A DNA stretch of 35,349 bases, taken from assembly GCA_019637115.1 (NCBI GenBank), contig JAHBWH010000077.1:1-35349 (forward strand), in the 5' to 3' direction. Made by a program: the position numbers and the translations under genes. Within the stretch, counting starts at the first letter, position 1. Each line of letters starts with the position of its first letter. The DNA is from Myxococcales bacterium (GTDB taxonomy: Bacteria > Myxococcota_A > Polyangia > Polyangiales > Houyiibacteriaceae). Positions 8,835 to 16,227 of the stretch are shown one piece after another. Below the pieces are notes generated by a model. That model was given only the letters and a program-made list of their open reading frames with translations, ran no database searches and had not been told where the DNA came from.

Positions 8835-9354
8835 GGTGGGTTGATCCAGTGCAAACCGGGGACCATGCGCGAGCGGTGTTCTCTTTGTGGGTGCCGTTCG
8901 CGAGATCGTTGGGGAATCTCGAATGGGGGTTGGGGACCCTGGACCCCAGTGGGGTCTGGGGTCCAGAGCACACACGCCCATGAGCGTCCGATGTCCGGAC
9001 AGCGAGCGAATCGGGGGCGCTCGACCCCATGCGTTGATGGAGGTCCGCCGATGTGGGGTCGCAAGGGACCATCCTCCTGCCTGTCGGAGATCGGGCGGCG
9101 AGGGGGTCTCATATCGCCCGCACGACTCCATCCGAATGCCGAGTCGTGAAGAGCGCGCCGACGCGGCCACGGGAGCTCACCCGATGAGAGGCTTGGTTAC
9201 CGCTCGCGTGGAAGCGGAGGAACGCAGCGCGCTCCCATCGATCACCTCACCGAGAGTCCCAGGCGGAGGACGGTCGTGGCCGGGTCCGGGAGAGCATCGA
9301 ACGATGACCGAACCGTGACGGAATCGCCGAGGTCGCTTCGTTAGTTTGGTTCAC
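8835..9354. other. Divergent promoter region upstream of the first DUF1592 operon
   Basis: 520 bp without a supported gene, between the DUF1592 lipoprotein (minus) and an acyltransferase (plus). It holds a perfect 11-bp inverted repeat (8939-8966), five copies of the heptamer TGGGGTC counting both orientations, and a second hairpin of 8-bp arms at 9121-9128 and 9141-9148. Confidence 0.6.
8939..8966. promoter_or_regulatory. Perfect 11-bp inverted repeat, possible operator
   Basis: Arms CTGGACCCCAG (8939-8949) and CTGGGGTCCAG (8956-8966) with a 6-base centre. The motif TGGGGTC occurs here as 8942-8948 (reverse), 8950-8956 and 8957-8963, and again at 9023-9029 (reverse) and 9054-9060. It lies about 105 bp upstream of the DUF1592 start, a plausible place for a regulator site. 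There is no T-run, so a terminator is less likely. Confidence 0.4.
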
Positions 9355-9969
9355 ATGGTGCGTCGCTGGATTGGCCGAGCGTTCTTGAAGGCCTTCGGGT
9401 GGGAAGGCGAAGGGGCCCCGCCCGAGCATGGGCGCTACGTCCTCATCGCGGCGCCGCACACGAGCAACTGGGACTTCCCCTTCACGCTCGCGTTCGCGTG
9501 GGTCTACGGCATCGAGATGCGGTGGATGGGCAAGCACACGCTGTTCGAGGGACCGAAGGGCTGGTTCTTCCGGAAGGTGGGCGGCCTGCCGATCGTGCGC
9601 CACGAGCGCCGGTCGGTAGTCCAGCAGATGGTCGACCTCTTCGACGAGCGCGCGAAACTGCCGCCGGGCGATCCGAAGCGGAAGCTCGCCCTCGTCGTAC
9701 CGGTCGAGGGCACACGCTCGCGCGTCGACCACTGGAAGAGCGGCTTCTACCACATCGCCCGCGGCGCGAACGTGCCCATCGTCCTCGGCTACCTCGACTA
9801 CGCGCGCAAGCGCGGCGGCTTCGGCCACGTGCTCGAGCCGACGGGGGACCTGCGCGCCGACATGGACGAGCTGCGCAGGTTCTATGCCGACAAGGTCGGC
9901 AAGTTCCCCGAGCGCTTCGGCCCGATCGTGCTCGCGGAGGAAGAGCCCGCGCTGCAGCAAGCGAGCTGA
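9355..9969 (+). CDS. Lysophospholipid (PlsC-like) acyltransferase
   Basis: 204 residues from the ATG at 9355; a TTG at 9346 would add three residues, and neither start has a good ribosome site. The acyltransferase HX4D motif is HTSNWD (His35, Asp40), followed by GGLPIVRHE in place of the usual block II and VEGTRSRVDHWKSGFYHIA (EGTR 118-121), which binds the glycerol-phosphate-type acceptor. The short length and APHTSNWDF motif fit the compact branch of 1-acyl-sn-glycerol-3-phosphate acyltransferase-like proteins, many lacking a transmembrane helix. The role is probably transfer of an acyl group to a lysophospholipid or other lipid at the inner membrane. Convergent with the DUF2461 gene, so it appears monocistronic. 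Confidence 0.8.
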   Translation: MVRRWIGRAFLKAFGWEGEGAPPEHGRYVLIAAPHTSNWDFPFTLAFAWVYGIEMRWMGKHTLFEGPKGWFFRKVGGLPIVRHERRSVVQQMVDLFDERAKLPPGDPKRKLALVVPVEGTRSRVDHWKSGFYHIARGANVPIVLGYLDYARKRGGFGHVLEPTGDLRADMDELRRFYADKVGKFPERFGPIVLAEEEPALQQAS

Positions 9970-9979
9970 GCGCGCGCCG

Positions 9980-11047
9980 TCATCGCTTGACCCAGCGGTT
10001 GCCTTCCGTGCTCGGGCCGACGTGGCGCGCGAGCCATCGGTTCACGTCGTCGCCCTCGGCGAAGACCTCGCGGACGTGCTCGATGGCCTCGCCCGAAAAG
10101 AGCCACGGCGCGATCGGGAGACGGCGCGCCGTCGTCAGCCCCTTGTGCCGTAGGAAGCGCGCGTTGGGGTGATCCTTCGGGTAGCCCCGCGCGACCGTCT
10201 TCAGCGCCTCTCCGCCGATCTCGAGACCGCTCGACTCCGCCCGCGCGACGCGCTCGGCCAAGTCGGCGCCGTGCTCCTCGTCGGCCGCCGCCGCGAGGTA
10301 TCGCCGGACCTGATCGGGCAGCATCGCGTGCATCCCCGTCGCCACGAAAAGGTGGTCCTTCTCGAGGTGGACGTAGTAGACGAGGCCGCGTCGGCCGTCC
10401 TCGAAGACCACGCTGCCGTGCGTCTTGTAGGGAGGCTTGCCCTTCGCGAAGCGGACGTCGTTGTAGATGCGGAAGACCTTGGCCGCGCCGAGCTCGGGCT
10501 CGAGGTCGCTCGCGAGCGCCTCGAAGGGCCGCCGGAGGTTCTCCTCGTAGCGGGTCTTGTTGGCGCCGAACCACTCGCGGTCGTTGTTCTGCTCGAGCTC
10601 GCGAAGGAACGCGATCGTGGCGTCGGAGAAGCCGCGGAAGTCGGGCTCCACGCGGCGCCTGCCCGCGGCGGTCTTCGCGCCCACGGCGGCCTCTGTGTCT
10701 GCCGGGCGCTTCATCGTGGAGGCGCTCGTGCCTGCGGTCTTCGTGCCTGCGGCGCTCTTCTTCGTAGGGCTCTTCATCGTGGAGGCGCTCGTGCTCACGA
10801 CCGGTGTCTTCTTCGCGGGTGTCGTCTTCGCGGGCGTCTTCTTCGCGGGCGTCGTCTTCGCGGGCGTCGTCTTCGCGGGCGTCTTCTTCGCGGGCGTCTT
10901 CTTCGCGGGGGTCGTCGTCACGGGTGTCTTCTTCGCGGGCGTCTTCTTCGCGGGCGTCTTCTTCGCGGGCGTCTTCTTCGCGGGCGTCTTCTTCGCGGGC
11001 GTCGTCGTCACGGGTGTCTTCTTCGCGGGTGTCTTCTTCGTCGCCAT
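9980..11047 (-). CDS. DUF2461 protein with a 16-unit KKTPA-repeat N-terminal tail
   Basis: 355 residues from the ATG at 11047, which has a strong GGAGGA ribosome site. Residues 4-83 are 16 consecutive five-residue units of the form (K/T)(K/T)TP(A/V), like histone H1 or AlgP tails. After a Ser/Thr/Lys linker that repeats SASTMK, residues about 135-345 form a DUF2461 (TIGR02453) domain: FRGFSDATIAFLRELEQNND, REWFGANKTRYEENL, FRIYNDVRFAKGKPPYKTH, GLVYYVHLEKDHLFVATGMH. The function of DUF2461 is unknown. The basic disordered tail suggests nucleic-acid or polyanion binding. It lies 29 bp downstream of the lipoprotein gene 11077-12099 and may be cotranscribed, although one product is cytoplasmic and the other exported. 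Confidence 0.85.
   Translation of the reverse strand: MATKKTPAKKTPVTTTPAKKTPAKKTPAKKTPAKKTPAKKTPVTTTPAKKTPAKKTPAKTTPAKTTPAKKTPAKTTPAKKTPVVSTSASTMKSPTKKSAAGTKTAGTSASTMKRPADTEAAVGAKTAAGRRRVEPDFRGFSDATIAFLRELEQNNDREWFGANKTRYEENLRRPFEALASDLEPELGAAKVFRIYNDVRFAKGKPPYKTHGSVVFEDGRRGLVYYVHLEKDHLFVATGMHAMLPDQVRRYLAAAADEEHGADLAERVARAESSGLEIGGEALKTVARGYPKDHPNARFLRHKGLTTARRLPIAPWLFSGEAIEHVREVFAEGDDVNRWLARHVGPSTEGNRWVKR
10799..11038 (-). repeat. 15-bp coding tandem repeat, 16 units
   Basis: 240 bp of contiguous 15-bp units (on the coding strand AAGAAGACGCCCGCG-like) encoding KKTPA, KTTPA, KKTPV and TTTPA variants. A two-unit KKTPV-TTTPA block occurs twice, showing block duplication. The unit is a multiple of three, so gain or loss of units keeps the frame. 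Confidence 0.9.
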
Positions 11048-11076
11048 CGGTCCTCCGTGCGCAGCGGAACAGCCAC

Positions 11077-12099
11077 TCAATCGGCGGGGCGGCAGCGGAA
11101 GCGTTGGATCGGCGCGCCGGTGGCTTCGCCCACGTGCCAATAGCCGTCGCTCGTCCACGCGATCGCCTCACCCTGTCGCTCGGCGCCGGTCGGGACGGAG
11201 TGAAGGTCGCGCTCCGCGAGGGTCTCGAGGCGGAGCGGATCGACGAAGGCGAAGAACGCGCCGCCATAATATCGGCCGATGAGCGCGCCGCATCGGGGAT
11301 GCAGGTCGGCCGCCGTGAACATGCTGACGCTGGCGATCCGCTCGACGCGGCTCAGCGGGATCTCTTCGTGGAAGGTGAGCGTCGTGGCTTCGCCAGGGCG
11401 GAAGGGCGCCGAGTAGACGCGGATGTGGCCGATCGGCGGGCGCTTGGTGAGCAGCCAGAGGACGCCGTGATCGTCGACGACGAAGGCCTCGGTGTCGCGC
11501 GCGCCGTCGGGGAAGACCAGCTCCGCGCTCTCCACGTCGTCGGCGCTCGTCGGTGCGCCGCGCGGATCGGGCTCGCGCCAGCGATGCACGAAGACGCTGG
11601 CGTAGGCGCTCGCGTTGTCGCCGACGTCGCCGATGTACAGGCACGCGCGATCTCGGTCGTCGTCGTCGCACGGGCCGCGCGCGAGCTCCTCCCAGTCGCG
11701 GTTGCGCAAGGTGGGGAAGGCGACGCGCGCGAGGGTGTCGCCGTTGGCCGCGATGGCGAAGAGCTCGGCGGCGTGCCCGGAGTCGTTGTGGGCCCAGAAG
11801 ACGTCGTCGTCGAAGCGCGAGGTGACGATGCCGGACACCTCGGGCAGGGTCGCCGGCGTGGTCCCCGTGACCTCGGGGCCGTCGAGGTGGAAGCGCCCGT
11901 CGGGCCGGTCGAGGAGGCAGCGGCAGAGCTCGTCGAAGGCGCTTGGAGCGTCGGAGTCGGGGGCGTCTGGCGTCCCCGTCGCGTCGGCGGGGGCGTGGGT
12001 AGGAGCGTCGGCAGGGTCGGGTGCGGCGTCCTCCGCCGGTGGAGTGTCGCCGCAGGAGGCGATCAGGAGCAGCCACGAGAAGGAGAGCGCGCGCACCAT
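11077..12099 (-). CDS. Beta-propeller-like lipoprotein, function unknown
   Basis: 340 residues. The signal ends in the lipobox IASC, followed by a 45-residue Asp/Ala/Pro-rich linker typical of surface lipoproteins in this group. The mature part has repeated blade-like motifs: VSGIVTSRFDDDVFWAHNDSG then LFAIAANGDTLARV, RNRDWEELARG, CLYIGDVGDNASA, DTEAFVVDDHGVLWLLTKR, and EAIAWTSDGYWHVGE at the C-terminus. These recall secreted proteins with an NDSG motif that form propellers; no enzyme activity can be assigned. The start has no clear ribosome site but is the only one fitting the signal peptide. Upstream partner of the DUF2461 gene by a 29-bp gap. Confidence 0.75.
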   Translation of the reverse strand: MVRALSFSWLLLIASCGDTPPAEDAAPDPADAPTHAPADATGTPDAPDSDAPSAFDELCRCLLDRPDGRFHLDGPEVTGTTPATLPEVSGIVTSRFDDDVFWAHNDSGHAAELFAIAANGDTLARVAFPTLRNRDWEELARGPCDDDDRDRACLYIGDVGDNASAYASVFVHRWREPDPRGAPTSADDVESAELVFPDGARDTEAFVVDDHGVLWLLTKRPPIGHIRVYSAPFRPGEATTLTFHEEIPLSRVERIASVSMFTAADLHPRCGALIGRYYGGAFFAFVDPLRLETLAERDLHSVPTGAERQGEAIAWTSDGYWHVGEATGAPIQRFRCRPAD

Positions 12100-12219
12100 G
12101 GGCGCGAGAGCATAGCAGCGCGTCGTGGCGTCGAGGTCCGCTCCTCCCTCCCACGGGCCTATGCTCGCTTCGCTCGCGCCGTTGGGTAGGGCGGCTTGTC
12201 AAGACGGCTGAGCTTCTGC

Positions 12220-12687
12220 TCAGGCGGCGAGGGCGCTGGTCTCGACGAGCTCGAAGCGGAAGGGGATGGGCGCGCGGGCCTCTTCTTGCTCGAGCAACAA
12301 GAGCATGAGGTCCGTCGAGGTGACGAGGCCGACGAGGCGGTCGACGGCGTCGAGCACGGGGACGGCGTCGATCTTCCGCTCCGTCATCACGCGCACGAGC
12401 TCGGCGACGGGGGTCGTCGGCTCACACGTGATGGGGGAGGGGGTCATCGCCTCGGCGATGTGCCGCGCGTCGAACTCGAGGGTGCCCTCCTTCGTCGGGC
12501 GGGCGAGCAGCAGCAGGTCGCGGTCGGAGGCGATCCCGAGCAAGGTGCCGCCGGCGGCGACGGGCAAGTGCCGGATGCGATGGCGCTCCATGATGGACCA
12601 CGCCTGCGCGAGCGAGAGCTCGGGCGGCGCGATGAGGACTCGGCGGGTCATGGTCTCGCGGGCTTGCATGCGGTCGATTTGCAGCAT
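12220..12687 (-). CDS. CBS-pair domain protein
   Basis: 155 residues from the ATG at 12687; ATG at 12669 (MQARETMTRR) is an alternative start, and longer frames upstream are low-complexity Arg/Pro sequence. Two CBS motifs span nearly the whole protein. The first runs about 8-62 (ARETMTRRVLIAPPELSLAQAW, RHLPVAAGGTLLGIASDRDLLLL), the second about 76-138 (HIAEAMTPSPITCEPTTPVAELV, DAVPVLDAVDRLVGLVTSTDLM). Such stand-alone pairs bind adenosine nucleotides and serve as regulatory modules. The partner is unknown. The gene is divergent from the SOS operon, sharing the 263-bp region that holds the LexA-like boxes. Confidence 0.85.
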   Translation of the reverse strand: MLQIDRMQARETMTRRVLIAPPELSLAQAWSIMERHRIRHLPVAAGGTLLGIASDRDLLLLARPTKEGTLEFDARHIAEAMTPSPITCEPTTPVAELVRVMTERKIDAVPVLDAVDRLVGLVTSTDLMLLLLEQEEARAPIPFRFELVETSALAA

Positions 12688-12884
12688 GGGCCGTGCCGAA
12701 GCGTTTCGTCGTGTTCTGGTGGGGCTCGGGGTGGACGGGATGCAAGGCCGGCGCCGAGGCGGAGCGCCGCACGCACGATCTGCGCGCTGCGCGGGGTTTG
12801 GGTGTGGGGTGGGCTCGCGGGTGTCGTCGCCACAGCGCGCTTTTCGACGTGAGCTGGGTCGAGCTGCCGGCCGGATGTCACACC

Positions 12885-12901
12885 CTGCTAATATGTTCAG
12901 C
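12885..12901 (+). promoter_or_regulatory. LexA-type SOS box 1 over an extended -10 promoter
   Basis: CTGCTAATATGTTCAGC. It agrees at 15 of 17 positions with the Myxococcus xanthus LexA consensus as I recall it (CTRHAMRYBYGTTCAGS). It overlaps TGCTAATAT (12886-12894), an extended -10 element; the implied start near 12900 leaves a leader of about 50 bases with the imuA ribosome site intact. LexA bound here would block RNA polymerase. Confidence 0.65.
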
Positions 12902-12913
12902 ACCTCGGTTGAC

Positions 12914-12930
12914 CTGATCGCGTGTTCAGC
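12914..12930 (+). promoter_or_regulatory. LexA-type SOS box 2
   Basis: CTGATCGCGTGTTCAGC, 16 of 17 matches to the same recalled consensus, 29 bp downstream of box 1 and 21 bp before the imuA ATG. Both boxes share CTGNTNNNNTGTTCAGC. A TTGACC (12909-12914) overlaps its edge, but a start from that element would remove the ribosome site, so box 1 better marks the main promoter. Confidence 0.65.
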
Positions 12931-12950
12931 TTAGATCGGAGGTGCCAATC

Positions 12951-13946
12951 ATGATTCCCTCGCCCGACCCGCTCCCCCTCTTCCGCACCCTCCACGGGCC
13001 CCATGGCCTTGGGGCGGGGGCCGTGGCGCGTTCAGAAAGTCACGTGATCTCAGTGGCTTCGGATGCGCCCGAGGTGAAGCGCTCCGAGCGCGCCCGGCCC
13101 GAGAGTTCCGACCTGCGTTCTTCCGACCTGCGTCCTGGTCTGCGCAAGGTCGGGCAGCGGCCCGAGGAGCGCTCCGAGGAGCCCGAAGAGCCTCGATGGC
13201 CTGCGGGGCGCCTCGTCGAGCTGACCGGGCGGGGAGACACGGCGCGGACGAGCCTCGTCGTGCATCAGATCGCGCGGCGCCAGGCCGAGGGGGAGCTGGT
13301 CGCCTGGGTGCAGCCTCAGGGGGGCACCTTCTATCCTCCAGACGCGGCCGAGGCGGGGGTCGACCTCGACTCGCTCGCGATCGTGCACGTCCCCCCGAGC
13401 GCGCTCGAGGCCGCTCGCGCGGCCGAGCTCCTGCTTCGCAGCGGCGCGTTCGGGTTCGTCGTCGTCGATCTCGACGGGATGGCTCCGCAGGACGCGCGCC
13501 TGCCCACGCGCGCGCTCGCGCGCTTGCACGCCCTCTGCCGCCGCCACGACGCGGTGGTGGCCTTTTTCGCGCCGCCCTCGGCCGAGGCGCTCGGCTCGCT
13601 CGTCTCGCTGCGGCTCGCGCCGCGTCGTCTGCCTCTCGGCGACGCTTGGCAGATCGAGCCCGAGGTGCTCCGCGACAAGGAGCACCTCGGCGCGTCGATG
13701 CCAGCCGTGAAGCGGCGGGGGCCGCGGGGGTCGAGCGCCGCGAGTGAGCACCTTCGTCAGGGCACGGCTCGTCAGGGTGCGGCTCGTCAGGACGCGGGTC
13801 GTCAGGGCGTGCTCCTCCAGCTTCGGCAGACGCTGCCCTTGCCCTTCGAGGTCGAGGGCGAGCTCCCGGCGAGCCGTCGGGAGCCTCGACGCGAAGCCGC
13901 GAAGCCACACGACCTCTCGCTCGAGGAGGTGCGCGATGCCGGCTGA
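12951..13946 (+). CDS. imuA: ImuA, SOS mutasome RecA-like accessory protein
   Basis: 331 residues from the ATG at 12951, 8 bases after GGAGG; the GTG at 12942 overlaps that ribosome site. The N-terminal about 85 residues are low-complexity with a doubled SSDLR. The RecA/SulA-like core follows: RLVELTGRGDTARTSLVVHQIA, QGGTFYPPDAAEAGVDLDSLAIVHV, FGFVVVDLDG. The Walker A equivalent reads GRGDTART (93-100) against GPESSGKT in RecA, so ATP binding is doubtful. ImuA proteins interact with RecA and ImuB in error-prone translesion synthesis. Residues about 268-288 come from four 15-bp units (RQGTA, RQGAA, RQDAG, RQGVL). First gene of the SOS operon; overlaps imuB by 11 bp. Confidence 0.85.
   Translation: MIPSPDPLPLFRTLHGPHGLGAGAVARSESHVISVASDAPEVKRSERARPESSDLRSSDLRPGLRKVGQRPEERSEEPEEPRWPAGRLVELTGRGDTARTSLVVHQIARRQAEGELVAWVQPQGGTFYPPDAAEAGVDLDSLAIVHVPPSALEAARAAELLLRSGAFGFVVVDLDGMAPQDARLPTRALARLHALCRRHDAVVAFFAPPSAEALGSLVSLRLAPRRLPLGDAWQIEPEVLRDKEHLGASMPAVKRRGPRGSSAASEHLRQGTARQGAARQDAGRQGVLLQLRQTLPLPFEVEGELPASRREPRREAAKPHDLSLEEVRDAG
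13755..13814 (+). repeat. 15-bp coding tandem repeat in imuA, four units
   Basis: Units begin CGTCAG at 13755, 13770, 13785 and 13800 and encode RQGTA-like pentapeptides in the linker before the ImuA C-terminal segment. Frame-preserving unit length. Confidence 0.85.
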
Positions 13947-15948
13947 GCGCGCTCGGAGCTCTCCGAAGGACACGAGGGGCGTCGCGAAGGCGTCGACGCA
14001 CGTCGCGGCGGTCGCGCTCCCGCAGCTTCGCCTGCAGCTCGTGCTGCGACGGCACGCCCGCTGGGAGGGCTCGCCCGTCGCGGTGGTGGCGGACGAAGGG
14101 CCCGAGGCGCCCCTCCTCGAGCTCGATCGGCTCGCGCGGCGGCGCGGGCTGCGCCCGGGGATCCGACATGGCGTCGCGCGCAGCCTGGTGCCGGAGCTGC
14201 GGACGGCGGTGGTCCGCGAGGAAGAACTCGCCACGCTGCGCGAGGAGCTCGCGCGCGCGCTCCAGACCTTCTCACCGCGCGTCGAGCCGGTGTGCGACGA
14301 GGTCGGAGGCGCGTTCTTCGTCGATCCTCGCGGCCTCGAGGGGCTCTTCGGGGGCGCGGACGTCTGGGCCGACTCGGTCCACCGCTATCTGCGTGGGCGG
14401 AAGCTCCGCGCGGCGGTCGTGGTCGGGCACCACCCTTGGCTCGCGCTCGCGCTCGCGCGCAACGCCCACCGCCCCAAGGTCTTCTCCGACTCGGAGGCCG
14501 AGCGCGAGGCCGCGCACGCGCTCTCGCTGCGCAACGTGGGCTTCCCCGAGTCGCTCTGCGATCCGCTCGCGATGCTCGGCGTCGAGACCCTCGGCGCCTT
14601 CGCCGCGCTGCCTCATGGCGAGCTGCGCACACGCTTCGGCCGAGAGGCGGCGGCGCTGCACCGCCGATACGGCGACGACGGCCAGCTCCCGCTCCAGCCG
14701 CTCGCGCTCGAGCTCCCGCGGCGGGTGCAGCACGCGCTCGACGCGCCGACGACGGAGCTCGAGCCGCTGCTCTTCGGTGCCAAGACGGCCCTCGATCGGC
14801 TGCTCTCCGAGCTCGCCGAGCGCGGCGAGCACCCCGAGGCGCTCCTCGTCGAGCTCCAGCTCGAGCGGCACGCGCCCGCCGGCCCGATCGGCGCTGCGCC
14901 GCGCACGCTCACGGACGACGAGCGGGTCGTCGTCGAGCGCATCGAGCCGGCGGCCCCCACGCGCGACGCGCGGATCTGGCTCGAGCTCCTGCGCCTGCGG
15001 CTGGCCTCGCTCGACTTGCTCGCAGCGGCCGAGGAGATCGCGCTCGAGGCCGAGCCGACGGCGGCCCGCGCCGAGCAGCTCCGCACCTCGACCGAGCGCG
15101 CGCGGCGCGATCCGACCGCCGCCGCGCGCGCGCTGGCGCGGGTGCGCGCGACCTTCGGTGACGCGAGCGTCACCCGCGCGCGTTTGCACGACGCGCACCT
15201 GCCCGAGGCGAGGTTCCGTTACGAGCCCCTCCGGCACCTCACCCTTCCGCGGTTCGGCGCCGAGCCGCCGGTCTCCTCGGCCTCCGTCGACGTCTCGCCC
15301 ACGTCGCCGGCCGTGCCCTCGCCCGCCTCCTCTTCGACGCTCCGGATCGCCCCGGAGCAGGAGCGCGACGAAGGCTCGGAACACGCGGAGCATGCGGCTC
15401 CGCGTGGCCTCACCCTCCTCCACCACGAGACCGGCGGCTCGGACCTCTCTTCTTCGATGTCTTCTCCCCAGGTGCGGTCGAGCGCGCACGATGTGCCGTC
15501 GTCGCACGACGCGCTCTCACCGAGCGCGGCGTCGTATGACGCGCTCTCACTGAGCGCGGCGTCGCATGACGCGCTCTCACCGAGCGCGGCGTCGCATGAC
15601 GCGCTCTTACCGAGCGCGGCGTCGCATGACGCGCTCTTACCGAGCGCGGCGTCGCATGACGCGCTCTCACCGAGCGCGATTGCGCCGCGCGAGGCGCTTC
15701 AGCGGCGGCTCTTGTCGCGGCCACGGCGGCTCGTCGTCGACGCGGAGGGGCGCCCCAAACCTGCGGGGGAGCGAGTGCAACGCCTCTTCGGCCCCCACCG
15801 CACGAGCGGTGGCTGGTGGGGGCGTCCCGAGCCGGGGCAGGAGACCGAACGTGACTACTACTACGCCGAGGTCGAGAGCGGCGCGCTCTACTGGATCTTC
15901 TACGATCGGCCGCGGGCGGCGTGGTTCCTCCACGGCTTCGTGGACTGA
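13936..15948 (+). CDS. imuB: ImuB, Y-family polymerase-like mutasome protein
   Basis: 670 residues from the ATG at 13936, six bases after GAGGAGG and overlapping the imuA end. The Y-family palm/finger region is about 20-240 (LPQLRLQLVLRRH, PVAVVADEG, RRRGLRPGIRHGVARSLVPEL, FSPRVEPVCDEVGGAFFVDPRGLEGLFGG) and the little finger about 250-360. The first catalytic strand reads VAAVALPQLRLQ where a true polymerase has Asp, while a DE pair (121-122) remains where SxDE is expected. This matches ImuB as a catalytically inactive hub. Residues 522-582 are six decapeptide repeats in a Ser/Ala linker, followed by the ImuB-type C-terminus RDYYYAEV, GALYWIFYDRP, AAWFLHGFVD. ImuB recruits the beta clamp, ImuA and DnaE2; QLPLQ (250-254) is a possible clamp motif, uncertain because of its position. 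Confidence 0.9.
   Translation: MPAERARSSPKDTRGVAKASTHVAAVALPQLRLQLVLRRHARWEGSPVAVVADEGPEAPLLELDRLARRRGLRPGIRHGVARSLVPELRTAVVREEELATLREELARALQTFSPRVEPVCDEVGGAFFVDPRGLEGLFGGADVWADSVHRYLRGRKLRAAVVVGHHPWLALALARNAHRPKVFSDSEAEREAAHALSLRNVGFPESLCDPLAMLGVETLGAFAALPHGELRTRFGREAAALHRRYGDDGQLPLQPLALELPRRVQHALDAPTTELEPLLFGAKTALDRLLSELAERGEHPEALLVELQLERHAPAGPIGAAPRTLTDDERVVVERIEPAAPTRDARIWLELLRLRLASLDLLAAAEEIALEAEPTAARAEQLRTSTERARRDPTAAARALARVRATFGDASVTRARLHDAHLPEARFRYEPLRHLTLPRFGAEPPVSSASVDVSPTSPAVPSPASSSTLRIAPEQERDEGSEHAEHAAPRGLTLLHHETGGSDLSSSMSSPQVRSSAHDVPSSHDALSPSAASYDALSLSAASHDALSPSAASHDALLPSAASHDALLPSAASHDALSPSAIAPREALQRRLLSRPRRLVVDAEGRPKPAGERVQRLFGPHRTSGGWWGRPEPGQETERDYYYAEVESGALYWIFYDRPRAAWFLHGFVD
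15501..15680 (+). repeat. 30-bp coding tandem repeat in imuB, six units
   Basis: Six contiguous 30-bp units at 15501, 15531, 15561, 15591, 15621 and 15651, differing by one to three bases and encoding SHDALSPSAA variants (SYDALSLSAA, SHDALLPSAA). Adjacent units 15591 and 15621 are nearly identical, suggesting recent duplication. The last unit ends in a variant before the conserved C-terminal domain. Confidence 0.92.
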
Positions 15949-15971
15949 GCGCGGGCGCGTCGGGCTCGGAC

Positions 15972-16019
15972 ACGGAATCGGACGTGGATTCGGACGTGGA
16001 TTCGGACGTGGATTCGGAC
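15972..16019 (+). repeat. 12-bp tandem repeat in the imuB-dnaE2 spacer
   Basis: Four units: ACGGAATCGGAC (15972) then GTGGATTCGGAC three times (15984, 15996, 16008). The three later units are identical. Confidence 0.9.
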
Positions 16020-16060
16020 ACGGTTCGCGAGCGCGTTGGTGTGTGGGGGCGTTGGTGAGC

Positions 16061-16227
16061 GTGGACGCGCACGCGCACGTGGACGTGGACGTGGACGTGG
16101 ACGTGGACGTGCACGCGCACGTGGACGGCACGCGCACGTGGACGTGGACGCGCACGCGCACGTGGACGTGGACGCGCACGTGCACGCGCACGCGCACGTG
16201 GACGTGGACGTGGACGCGCACACGCAC
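16061..16227 (+). repeat. Hexamer array GTGGAC/GCGCAC before dnaE2
   Basis: About 27 hexamers, nearly all GTGGAC, GCGCAC or GTGCAC, in mixed order with one interruption near 16126-16135. It ends 21 bases before the dnaE2 start. Alternating purine-pyrimidine runs of CGCGCACGTG type could favour unusual DNA structure or slippage. Confidence 0.88.

Noticed and set aside
9121-9148. Hairpin CACGACTC/GAGTCGTG as a terminator
   Set aside because: No T-run and no gene ends nearby on either strand.
7158-9149. 663-codon plus-strand frame opposite the first DUF1592 gene
   Set aside because: Shadow of a well-supported gene; composition Ala/Arg/Glu/Val-rich with no domain.
12909-12936. TTGACC with TTAGAT as the main imuA promoter
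   Set aside because: Transcription from it would start inside or after the GGAGG ribosome site; the extended -10 at 12886-12894 fits better.
14683-14697. QLPLQ in ImuB as the beta-clamp motif
   Set aside because: Sequence resembles clamp motifs, but it sits before the little-finger domain and not in the usual C-terminal position; kept only as a remark.
15501-16227. CRISPR array
   Set aside because: Repeats are directly adjacent with no unique spacers and lie in or beside coding sequence; no cas genes in the window.
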